Shown here piece after piece: positions 1-9,255 of a DNA stretch of 21,520 nucleotides. The DNA is from Blastocladiella britannica (taxonomy: Eukaryota > Blastocladiomycota > Blastocladiomycetes > Blastocladiales > Blastocladiaceae): the NCBI GenBank assembly GCA_025349905.2, contig MU624829.1:1-21520 (forward strand). Reading direction: 5' to 3'. The position numbers were made by a program, and so were the translations under genes. Numbering within the stretch: the stretch's first letter is position 1; every line of letters begins with the position of its first letter. The notes beneath the pieces are model-generated. The model did not search any database. It saw only the letters and a program-made list of their open reading frames with translations, and was not told the origin of the DNA.

Positions 1-164
1 GTGAGGTCAGGTGGTTCCAGTGTGGATATTTGAAAATACAACCAATTGTATTAAATATGAGCATATTATCAGTGGTCGTCGGACGGGTTTTGTTGGGCAG
101 CGTATCGAACAGCTATGTGGTTTTCTCTTTGCCTAATTTCTGCATAAAAACATCTCAACAAAAA
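1..164 (+). promoter_or_regulatory. 5' flank of the BuGZ-like gene
   Basis: No convincing coding sequence is visible. The stretch is AT-rich and holds a CCAAT element at 42-46 inside a near-palindromic ACCAATTGT, followed by an AT-rich TTAAATATGA at 51-60. The last 25 bases before the ATG at 165 are A-rich. A promoter/5' UTR role is inferred from position only. Confidence 0.3.
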
Positions 165-1553
165 ATGGCCAAGAAAAAGAAAAAGCAGCTGCGCCCGTGG
201 TGCTGGTACCGTACCGTATCTAAATGAAAAAAGCCAACCAAAATAACAAAATAAAAAACAGGTACTGCGACCGCGACTTTGAGGACGACAAGATCCTCCT
301 GCAGCACCAAAAGCAAAAGCACTTCAAGTGCGACTACTGCTCCAAGAAACTCAACACCGCCGGCGGCATGCAGATCCACGTGATGCAGGTCCACAAGGAG
401 TCGATCAAGAAGGTCCCGGGCGCACTTCCCGGCCGCGACTCGTTCGAGGTTGAGATCTTTGGCATGGAGGGCGTGCCCCAGGCCGACCTCGACGCCCATA
501 AGGCCAAGATCGACGGCGAGCCTGCCCGCAAGAAGGCTCGTCTTGACGATGACAATGACACGGCCTCGGGTGGGACGCCTGGTCATGCTGCTGTTTACCC
601 CGGTTACCCCCAAGCAGGTGGGCCTATGATGATGATGCCGCCAATGGGTATGCCGCCAATGGGCGTGCCTCCGGGCGCAGGGTTTGCTGGGTACCCGATG
701 CCGCCGCCGCCGCCGCCGATAGGATTTGCGCCTCCTCCTCTTCCGCCTGGAATGCCGCCGGGAGCGTACGGAGGCTACCCGATGCCACCACCACCACCTG
801 GAGCGGCGCCGATCGGGTTCCCGCGACCACCACCACCACCACTGCCACCGGGGATTGCGCTGCCGCCTCCGCCGCCCCTTCCGCCTGGTATGGTTCGTCC
901 CCCGCTTCCCCCAGGCATCCCAAGGCCGCCTCTTCCACCGCCGCCACCAGGCATGGTGCTGCCGCCTCCGCCGCCGCCGCCACCCGGGATGCTCCTCAAC
1001 AAGTCCGCGACTATGCCGCCGTCATCGCTGTCGGCTGGAATCGCTCGTGACGGCGCTGCAGCTGGTTTGCCGGCACCGCCGCCGCCGCCTCCAGGTATGT
1101 TGCTGCCTCTCCCGCCGCCGCCGCCGCCGCCTCTTCCCGCGTCGCTGTCGCCCGCCCCGCCAGCCGCGACCAGCGGCAACGGAGCGGCCGCGCCCATTGC
1201 TGCTCCCGCGGCCAAGAAGCGCACGTTCGAGGACATGAATCGCAATGGTGGAGATGACCATGATCATGATCGTCGGGACCTAGGTGCGGCCGAGCCCACT
1301 CCACTTGCCGTCGATGTTGTTTCGACTTCTACTTCTTCTGCTCCTCCTGCTGCTACCGCCGCCGTGGACGGTGTTGCTGCTGTTGCGCCCCTCGCCGTCG
1401 CTGCCGCCGGAAAGCGCGTGGTCATGGTGTTTGAGAACATCGAGTTTTCCATGGTTCGTCCGCTCTGTTCCTCTTTTAAGGCGTTCTTTTATTGACATTT
1501 GTTGTACATAGGAGGAGCTTCGGGCAGCCGCGTATCTTTCGGCCGGCAATTAA
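165..1553 (+). CDS. BuGZ/ZNF207-like C2H2 zinc-finger protein, 3 exons
   Basis: Exons are 165-205, 262-1453 and 1512-1553, giving 424 residues. Intron 1 (206-261) starts GTACCG and ends ACAG. Intron 2 (1454-1511) starts GTTCGT, carries TTGAC and ends ATAG. The N-terminus reads MAKKKKKQLRPWCWYCDRDF, the characteristic start of ZNF207/BuGZ. Two C2H2 fingers follow: C13, C16, H29, H34 and C37, C40, H53, H58. The family GMEG signature comes next, then a long Pro/Gly/Met-rich low-complexity region (about 125-310). Splicing intron 2 gives a C-terminus with FSMEELRA, resembling the ISLEERRA part of the GLEBS motif that binds Bub3 in animals. Known family roles are kinetochore Bub3 loading, microtubule binding and splicing; only the homology is seen here. 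Reading straight from the Met at 224 would lose the basic N-terminus, half of finger 1 and the GLEBS glutamates. The family call is firm; the C-terminal exon is well supported but not proven. Confidence 0.87.
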
Positions 1554-2181
1554 GATGATTTTGATGGCGGTTCTGTGATTTTTTTTCTTGTTATTTTTTT
1601 TTTTTTTTCTTGCGCCTGAGCGGTATGGTTTCAATGCACCTTTTTTTCTGATTTTCTTCTTGATATAATTCTCAATGGGATATGAGCGAGCGACCATGAA
1701 GGATCAAGAAGAACTCATGCTTTCAGTGAAGCTTGTGTGCCTGTGCTCCTTGGTCTTTCCCAACAGCCACTCTCGCGACAAGTATACGTACGCGTTCTTG
1801 CTTGCCTGTTTTCCCCTCTCTTGTCTCCATCCAAAATTGGATCCCACCAGGACCAATTGGATCATCACCAGCAACCCAAGATCTTGAAACGAGACTGTAT
1901 TTTTTTGAATGGAAGGACAAAAAATAGATTTGAGGGGAAGAGAAGAAAACTGCAATTCATGAGTTGCATGAAATGGACGAGACGAAAAAAGCTGAGAGGA
2001 ACAAAAATACGAGTAAACGAAAATGGCTGGGGAGGGAACATAAAAAAAAATGGAAAAAAAGGGGGAAAAAAGGGAAAAAAATAGATCAGAACCCCACCTG
2101 ATATGGTATGGACGGAAATGGGGAGGGAAGGCGAGGGGTGAGGTGGGGGCGGGAACTTTTGAAAAAGAAAAAAAAAAGGAC
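1554..2181. other. Convergent intergenic region, strand-asymmetric low complexity
   Basis: This 628-base spacer lies between the 3' ends of the + strand BuGZ-like gene and the - strand gene at 2182. I found no convincing gene. The left part (about 1575-1680) is T-rich with long T runs. The right part (about 1915-2180) is strongly purine-rich on the + strand, with repeated runs of A and G. The few ORFs have no recognisable protein character and consist mostly of Lys/Arg or Phe/Pro runs created by the base composition. Confidence 0.6.
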
Positions 2182-5006
2182 TCATGTACGACAATCGCAG
2201 GCAAGAGTTGCAAGGATGTCGCGCACCAACGTATCCGTCAATCCGCACCGACTGCGGCGCATTTGCACCGACTGATCCAGAAAAGCAAGCACGTCGCGAG
2301 GTCCCATGTGCTTAGGCCGGCACCGGCACGGACGCGGGGTGGCGGTTCCTGACGCTGGCGAGGTCGACTCTGGCGAATCGTCCAAAGAAGCAGAGGCAGA
2401 AGCAGAAGTAGTAACACTTATGGCCGGTGCGTCAACTGCGAATCGGCAAGGAGGCGAGTGCACTGTCGACAAGTGGGCAGCCCGGACGGCCCGGACCCAC
2501 GCCTGCTGCGGCAGCATCAGCCGTTGCGTATCGGTCGCCCACACCAGCCCGTGCGACCGTACCATGAGCGCCATGGCCTCGGGCTCGTGTAGATCGACCG
2601 GCACCAGGTCCGCGTTCAACTCGTCCTCGCTGGGCTCCAAAAGGTCCTGTTGCTGTTGCTGCTGTTGTTGGCCCATCATATCTGGCGACGCGGCGGCGCT
2701 TTCCGGAGCAGATGCAGAGACCCATTCTTGGGGCACTTCACGTTCCCACGGCGCCAGGATCGCCGTCCGCGGGACCACCGTCAAATTACCCTGCAGGCGC
2801 GCCCAGCGCTTGCGAGGAATGTGCGGCAGGCCGTCGGCATCGGCCGCGTCGCTCAGTTCCTTGGCGGTCGGGTACCGCGACGGGTTGTCGGGCGCATTGA
2901 TCACAATCCCCTTGGCCGCCATGATGTACTTGACCATGAGCGCATACATGTGCTGGCCGAGGATCATGTACTTTTTCTCTGGGCCGCGGCTCTATTTAGA
3001 TAAGAGTCAGCTAGGTTTTACAAAAAAGGCAAAAAACTAACGCACCGAACCGCTCGGAGCGGGAGTGGCTTCGCGAACACGCTTGGCTACAACTGGCCGC
3101 ACCAAAAGCGAAGGCGCGACCTTCGGACTGGCAGACTGGCCCCTGGGACGGCGGCGGCGCGACGCAGGCGTTCGGGTCTCGGGCGGCGACACTGCTGTTG
3201 GAACCTGCGCCATGGCCAGCGCTTGAGCTCGGGCGGCCTCGGAAAAAACTGGCTCAATGCGAGGACCGGCAGAGGCCGGTTGGCTGCCGTGGCGACCGAA
3301 ATCGGGATCGGCCGCAACGGCCTGGGCCAATGTCTCACCACTACCACCGCTCACTTCATTGACAGGGAAGAGCGCACTGCGGGTGCAGCTGATGGTCAGG
3401 CGAGCGGGCGCCGGGGGCATGGGTGGCGGCTGCTGCATGCGCGGCGGAGGCGCCACAAGCGGGCTAGCGGGGCCCACCGCGGCCGAGGTGTCAGAGTCGT
3501 CATCATCCATGGTCGCGTACTCCATCGGCAGCTGCATGCCACCTTGTTGGTGTTGATGGTGGTGTTGTTGTTGTTGTTGCTTGCCAACGCCCAGCGTCAA
3601 CAGCGAGAGTGGCGACTCAGGGATCGTAAACATGCCGTCTGCTGCTGCCGCCCCCATGTCTCCGGCAATGGACGATAAAAACGGCACATAGTCGCTGATG
3701 CTGCCGACTGTGGCGTGCTCGAACTTTGCAGCAGCAGCGTTGCCGCCGTGTAGCAAAGGCGTGGGAATGCACGTCGTCCACGCGGTTTCTCCACGCGATG
3801 GCGATGGCGGCGGCAGAGCGGCAATCGATTCCGGGCAGGCGTACAGCAAGGTCTCGGTCGCGCCAGGAAGAAGAGGACCAATGCTGTTACTGCTGCTGCT
3901 ACTGCTGTACAAGGCGGTATGCGCACCACCGATCGGGAACGTGTCCGGAAGCGGCGTGTAGCAGCCCTCCAGGGGGAGAATTGGTGCTGCAGTGGTGGAA
4001 GTGGCGGTAGCAGCCATGGCAGAGTAGTAGGTGCCTGGCGAGGGAGGGGCCGTGCACGATCCGCACACGGGCATGGACGTGGGGACAAAGTCCCAAGGGA
4101 ACGCCCCGATCATGGCGCCGTCATCGTACACCATGCGATCCTCGTAGTGGGTGGCCATGCCGTCATCCGCGACAGAAGCAGCAGCTGCAGCAGCAAATGA
4201 AGGCGCCATGCGGGCTGTCACCATTGTAAACGGGAGCTCCCATCCACCGTTACCATTGGTGACGGTAGACGGCTGTGCACAAGCAGGAGGGCTCGCAGTG
4301 AACATGAACGAGCCCTGCACGTCCACCGAGACCTGGGGAGTGTACATTGGCGTGATGGTGGACTGGTACTCGATGGGCGTTGAGGTGGCGGCAGCAATCG
4401 GAAGCGTCGTGACCTCAGACCAGCCGCGCGACGGGCCAGTGAGTGAGACAGGCGTCAAAATGTCGGGACTCTGGCTGGAGTGATCGTCGACTGCCGACAA
4501 GGGGCAATCCCACAAGAAGAGCTGCGGTGGGACTTGGTTGTGCTCAAACGGGGTACTGCTGGCGGGATCCATGAATGGAGAGTTGCTATTGTTGTTGTTG
4601 GTCGCAACCAGCATGGATGGCGACCATGAACGCTGGCGATCAGATATTGTGCTGCTGCTATATGGCGTGTTTTTTTTTTTTTTTTTCATTTGAGGTGAGC
4701 GATCCGTTCCCATTTCACACTTAAAAAGGGTCCAAAAGGGTTCAAATCAGTCGTAAAGGAATAATTGAGAGTAGCAATGAGCAGGTTTTGTTTGTGTACA
4801 CATTCTAGCGCTCCACTACGGCCGCCGACTACGGGCCAAAGAAATGTATCCTCCACAGGTGTTCGAAATGAAAACGAAAAAAAAAAAAATTGATCGCACC
4901 TGAGCCGACACTCTTCCTCCTGGGTCGCAAATGGCGCCACCGGCGGTGGTAAGTGAAAGAGATAGTTGAGGTCGCCGATCGACAGGGCGGGATGTGTGTC
5001 TGACAT
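2182..5006 (-). CDS. Unrecognised Ser/Pro/Gln-rich protein, 3-exon model
   Basis: I do not recognise a family. The preferred model has exons 5006-4900, 4657-3046 and 2991-2182 (842 residues). The intron at 3045-2992 (54 nt) starts GTGCGT, contains CTGAC and ends AATAG; it removes an in-frame stop and is well supported. The first intron (4899-4658, 242 nt) starts GTGCGA after CTCAG and ends ATATAG; it is phase-compatible but less certain. Otherwise translation could start at 4713 (through a poly-Lys run encoded by an A tract) or at 4614. The long middle exon is Ser/Thr/Pro/Ala-rich with a Gln/His tract (about 385-400) and a basic RRRRPRG stretch before the last intron, a possible nuclear signal. 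The last exon opens with a more globular-looking segment (KKYMILGQHMYALMVKYIMA), then an eight-Gln tract at 681-688. The composition recalls a transcriptional regulator, which is only a guess. Confidence 0.68.
2647..2670 (-). repeat. CAG/CAA tract encoding eight glutamines
   Basis: Eight consecutive glutamine codons, mixed CAA and CAG, lie inside the last exon of the gene at 2182-5006. A second, imperfect Gln/His codon tract lies in the middle exon at roughly 3543-3581. Confidence 0.85.
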
Positions 5007-5444
5007 TTGCCAATAAAATATCGAGAATGTGCTGCGACCAACCAAAGGTAAAAAAGATTATGCAGTTGGTGGATACGCGGTATTGCTATTTTTTTTTTTT
5101 GAAAGAGCTGCTTTTGTAAAGGGCTGCGAGACTGACCTGCTTTTTTTTCCTCGTTTTTTTTTGGTTTCGGTCTGCAGATCGCCCCCTTATTTGGGCAAGT
5201 TCCAGAGCTGCAATCTGGGTCCGTTACTTTTGTTGTTTATCGAGATTTGAATATGCTTTTGAAAAAGAGCAAGACCAGCCAGTATTTGGCCAGTGCTTGG
5301 ACTTGCTTTTAAGCTCAAGCGTTAAAGCATTAAAAGTGCGCGGAGTGGCGGTGGCGGCGGCAGGTTTTTTTTGTGTTTGGTAGTCAGTTTCACTGGCCTG
5401 GGATCCATTTTTTTCGAATGACATTTGAATTGGGAACTCTTATA
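5007..5444. other. Intergenic region between two minus-strand genes
   Basis: This 438-base spacer would hold the promoter/5' UTR of the gene ending at 2182 and the 3' UTR of the membrane-protein gene above it. It contains several T runs on the + strand (for example around 5090 and 5150) and a short GCC/GGC-rich patch near 5345-5362. No ORF here looks like a real protein, and I saw no RNA gene. Confidence 0.5.
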
Positions 5445-6271
5445 TTATTTACGTTTTGCAGCAGAACGCTTGCCTTTTTTGGGCACCCGGACGGGCTCCA
5501 CTTCCTCTTCGTCCTCACCATCACTGGCCGGCTCGGGCTCGGATCCCTGCAAGGAAGCCTGGCGACGCTTGTCGGCGGCAATGCGATCTACTGAGCGCTT
5601 GGCCTGCTCGTACCCAGCCAGGCAAAATATGAGTCCGACAAAGTACAGGAGATGTGCCGTGTCGGGGATGACGGCTGGGTTGTAGCCCGTGGTGCGCAGA
5701 ACCGCCAACGCGCCGTCGAAAAAGTGGCCGGGCAGCGGCAGCTGGGTCACGGCCGGGGCTTCCAGGTACGGGAACGCGACGACGCGCAGCCAGATCGAGG
5801 GCGTGTCTTGGGCCGAGAAACGCATGGACGGGTTGGAGAGGCTGGCCTCGGGCGAGTACATGGGGTACCAGACGATCCAGGCCTTTATGGTATTGCATTG
5901 AGTCTTGACTGCCCGCGTACACGTACAAGAAAGAAAAAACGGACCTGTACGATGGCCTGCACCAGCAGCCAGAGCTGGAACAGAAGCATCAGGTTCTGAC
6001 GGGCGTAACGCGTCGATAACCAGCCCACGACAAACGGCAAGACCTGTAGAGCGCACAGGGCCAAGTATGGGGCGGGGTCCATGGCGCCCTCGCCGACCAC
6101 GGCATGCCAGATGACACCCAGCGGCAGGGGGAGGACCAGAGACAAGAAGCGCACGGCGCCCGTGGCCAGGCAGATGCGGTGGTACTCGTCGGTGTGGATA
6201 AACACGTCGGCCGAGGACCAGATTCGCGGTGGTTCACTGTTGTTGCTGCTCCTGCTGTTCCGCGGCGGCAT
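5445..6271 (-). CDS. Unrecognised protein with about four membrane segments, 2 exons
   Basis: Exons are 6271-5945 and 5882-5445, encoding 254 residues. The intron (5944-5883, 62 nt) starts GTCCGT, like the GTNCG donors of neighbouring genes; its acceptor is a weaker AAAG. Splicing is phase 0 and joins a hydrophobic helix across the junction (LLVQAIVQ to AWIVWYP), which supports it. Hydrophobic stretches lie at about 32-59, 67-85, 91-115 and 185-203. The C-terminal tail (about 205-254) is acidic (DGEDEEEVEP) then basic, ending KKGKRSAAKRK, and is probably cytosolic. A lysine at -3 loosely resembles an ER-retrieval tail but does not match KKXX. I considered an EXPERA/TMEM97-type protein but see no diagnostic residues. 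The MPPRN start was chosen because the frame further upstream has no ATG context and would overlap the divergent gene. Confidence 0.72.
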
Positions 6272-6304
6272 TTTTAATGTTCTCTTTGTTGACGTTTTAA
6301 AGCA
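6272..6304. promoter_or_regulatory. 33-bp divergent intergenic gap
   Basis: This is all that separates the start codon of the - strand membrane-protein gene from that of the + strand Nrd1/Seb1-like gene. It is AT-rich and contains TGACGT, a CRE/ATF-like half element. Either the promoters lie inside the opposing genes or the transcripts overlap at their 5' ends. A regulatory role is inferred from position. Confidence 0.35.
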
Positions 6305-9175
6305 ATGGAAAATAATCATCAAGTACAACAGGTGCCGCGGCCAAGCTTCGACCTCTCGATGCTAGCCAACCTCGACCGCCCGACCATGCTCGGCGATCTC
6401 CCCGACCACGTCTATGCGTTCCTGAGCCCGCGCGAGAAGCTGTCCAAGGAAAAAGTCAAGCTCATCACCGACGCCTGTGTGCTGGTGCGCGACAGCGCCG
6501 CCATGTCGGTCCTGGCCGCCGACCACATTGCCTGCCTGCTGCTCAAGGCCCCGCCCGAGCACAAGCTCTCGGCCATGTACCTGATTGAGGCCGTGACCAC
6601 CCACTCGGTTGCTGCGGGTGCCCGCTCCATCCGCGACCGGGCCGAGCGCGAGGCTGCGCTCAAATCGGGCGCCGTGGCTGCGCGCGACCCGTACGTGACT
6701 CGATTCACCACCACGCTGCCCAAGCTCTCGCGCGAAATCGTGCGCACGCCCGAGGCCCTGCTGCCCAAGGTCAAGAAGCTCATGGACGTCTGGCGCGAAC
6801 GCAAGACATTCTCTTCCGAGTTTCTGCGCAATGCCGAGCTTCGTTGGCTGCCCCCGGCCCTTCAGACCTCTTCCTCGGCTGCGCCAGCTGCCCCGAGCCC
6901 GGTCCCGCCGATCCTTTCTTCAAGTAGTTCTATGCGGCTCCAGTCTCCTTCTGCTGCTGCAGCTCCTGGTACCGTCTTGTCATTTTACTCCTGGGAGAAT
7001 CATAGCTCAATTATTTAAGTATATTCAAGCCATTCCGCAACTCCCGATCGCTCTGCCCGTCGCGACGGCGCCTGTCGTGTCGGCGACACCTGCTCCAGAT
7101 GCTTCCAATCCGCTCGGAATCAACATTGCCCAGTCGCTTGCCGGCCTGTCGTCGCTCATGAGCTCGGTCGCCGCGCAACCGCCAATGATGGTGCTGCCCA
7201 CGGCCGCTGCTCCCGCTTCAGGCGCCCCAACCATGGCCGACATGTCTGCACTCTTGGCTCACTTTGCCCAGAACTCGGCCGCAGGGGCTCCCGGGTTCCC
7301 GTTCCTGGCGGGACTCGGCGCACTCGCGCCGCCGGGTGCTGTCCCAGGTGCCATGTACCAAGGAACCCCGCTCCCACCAGCTACAGACTCGACGCATGGT
7401 CGCGACGGGCGTCACCAGAGTGGGAGCGGAGACTCAGGCTACAGGAACTCTCCCGATCACAACCACCGCAGCAGCCGTTATGACGACAGAAATGATAATT
7501 ACGGCTCCCGACGCCGGTCTTCGCCTGATCGCGGTTACAGTCGCAGTAGCGGCGGCGATGGTCGGGGTCGTGGCCGTGATCGGTCGCCAGAGCGCTCGTC
7601 GTCATCGCTCCGTCCCCCTCGGTCTATTGACAGTGCCGATTTGGAACGACATCTCTACACCAACTGGCGCACCGTGACGGTGAATCGCCCGCACCTAGAG
7701 TTTCCGCAGCAGCAAGATTGGGAAGCTGGTCCGAATTGCATCAAGGGTACGTTGTCCTCATTTTTTTTTTATCTTTTTTTTTGTGTTTGGCGGTGGATCC
7801 CGTCCAATGGCGATTGCTGGACTGCCGAAATGCAACGCTTTTATTACTTCATACTCTTTATTGCCAGTGAGAGAAAAAAAAATGACTAATTCATGCGTAA
7901 CCCTACTTTACATATCCAAAAAAAAAACCGCCGCCGTCGTACATTTCTTTTTTATTGTGTGATCTTCACCGCTTGCCGTCATGGACTCTGCTCGTGGACG
8001 GAGGTAATTCTTGCTGGACTCATCAAATGTACTCCTCTTTGCGCTCGATCGTCACGCCTCATCGCAACAACCCGAACACACAAAAAAAAACCACAACACT
8101 TCAAATTCTTGGTGGGAATGACGACGAACGGCAACCGGGAAATCAGTGCTCTCCCGGACGCTCTACTTCAACAACGTACCTCGCGATGTTGAAATGCGGT
8201 CCCTCAAGGCCATCTTTGGGCGCCATGGTTCCATTGACTCGTTTATTGTGCGTTTCCATCATTATTATTATTAAATTTTTTTTTTTTGCAATTATGGTGG
8301 TTTCACTGATCACAACAAAAAATATTCAAAAACAGTTCAACACTGATCGCTGCCAGGGCTGGATCAAGTACCGCACGCGGACCATGGCCGAGGAAGCGCG
8401 CACGAAAATGCACGACCAGCCGCTGCCAGGATCCCCCACCGACACAATGCCAATGGCGGTGCGGTGGGGATGCGGGTTCGGGCCCAAGCCGCTCTTCAAG
8501 TTCACGCCCGGCCACTCGGTGCTCGACATTGACACCGAAATGGATATGTTTGACCGCATGTTCCTGATGTTGTCGGAGAACGGCGGGATCCGCGAGGGCA
8601 CGCTGCGTGGAGGGATCTCGATCGTAGAGCCCGATATCGATCTGGCCCAGGCGCGGCACTGGGTCTCGCTGCACCCGGGCGTCGAAATCGGGTACGGCAC
8701 GTTGCATGGCGCGCCGGGGAAGGGACAGGGCGGTGGGCCGCCGAGACGGGGTGGACGTGGTGGCGGGTTTGGCGGGTACTCTAGTGCGCCGAATCGGGAC
8801 GACTGGATTGCACGTGGGGGCAGTGGCGGCAGCGATGAACATGCTCGTGACCGCGACCGTCCGTGGGGCCAGCATGGCGCTGCTGCTACCGTTGCGGGCG
8901 GTGGTGCAGCTTTTCCTCGTGGTGCCGATGGCGCGGCATTCGGCCACCCAGGCCAGTTCCTGCCGCCTCCTCCGCCGCCGCCTGCATTCAATGGCGGCGC
9001 TTCGGTTGCTGCCCCGTGGCAGGCCACCCTGGCCGCTGCGGCTGCCGCCGCTGCTGTTAGCGCGACCCCTCTCTCTCACGCTGCCTACTCTTCCGAGGGC
9101 GGATTTGCCGCTCCCCAGACTGGATCCACTTCCGATCCCAGGCAGCCAATGGACCCGCGCCGGTCCCAGTATTAG
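6305..9175 (+). CDS. Nrd1/Seb1-like CID and RRM protein, 4 exons
   Basis: Exons are 6305-6968, 7030-7746, 8147-8247 and 8336-9175 (773 residues). Residues about 18-165 form a CID, the helical domain that binds the phosphorylated C-terminal tail of RNA polymerase II; KLSAMYLIEAV matches its conserved helix. An Ala/Pro-rich segment and an Arg/Ser-Asp region (about 350-425) follow. The RRM begins around 461 with LSRTLYFNNVP as RNP2-like strand, continues through AIFGRHGSIDSFI, and after the last intron reads QGWIKYRTRTMAEEA. The next block, RWGCGFGPKPLF then GHSVLDID and ISIVEPDID, matches the extension specific to Nrd1/Seb1 (RWGVGFGP in yeast). A Gly/Arg-rich and Ala/Pro-rich tail ends the protein. 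In yeasts these proteins bind nascent RNA and direct transcription termination and RNA processing in the nucleus. Introns start GTACCG, GTACGT and GTGCGT. The middle intron is unusually long (400 nt). Family confidence is high; the exon 2/3 junction is less certain. Confidence 0.87.
7747..8146 (+). other. Proposed 400-nt intron in the Nrd1/Seb1-like gene
   Basis: It begins GTACGT and ends ATCAG, and joining the flanks gives a continuous start to the RRM (CIK then VLSRTLYF). The interior is T-rich at the left and A-rich in the middle, with stops in all + frames. It is six to seven times longer than most introns here. It could hide a small exon; an internal GGAG/GTAATT donor-like site lies near 8002-8005. 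I could not find a convincing coding segment in it. Confidence 0.55.
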
Positions 9176-9255
9176 TCTTTAATTATTTTTTAATGAAATG
9201 ATTCTTTTGTTCCCAGCTTTGACAGATCACAGAATATAATTCAAACACAACAAGA

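Noticed and set aside
155..613. 152-codon minus-strand ORF over the BuGZ gene
   Set aside because: It lies antisense to conserved zinc-finger codons; its content is an artefact of GC-rich coding DNA.
1675..1887. 70-codon ORF in the convergent spacer
   Set aside because: No protein-like pattern, AT-rich non-coding composition, and no supporting splice or start context.
4686..5045. 119-codon minus-strand ORF as a complete small gene
   Set aside because: Only the first 35 codons after 5006 look like protein; the rest reads through a poly-T/Phe tract and is better explained as intron.
5445..6271. EXPERA/TMEM97 family assignment
   Set aside because: Only the helix number and lysine-rich end are similar; no diagnostic residues could be matched.
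7955..8335. Continuous ORF across the 3' part of the 400-nt intron into the RRM exon
   Set aside because: In this frame the RRM strand codons at 8147-8247 are not read; the correct RRM start is in another frame and needs the GTGCGT/ACAG intron at 8248-8335.
8303..9079. 258-codon minus-strand ORF
   Set aside because: Antisense to the conserved Nrd1/Seb1 RRM extension; no protein-like features.
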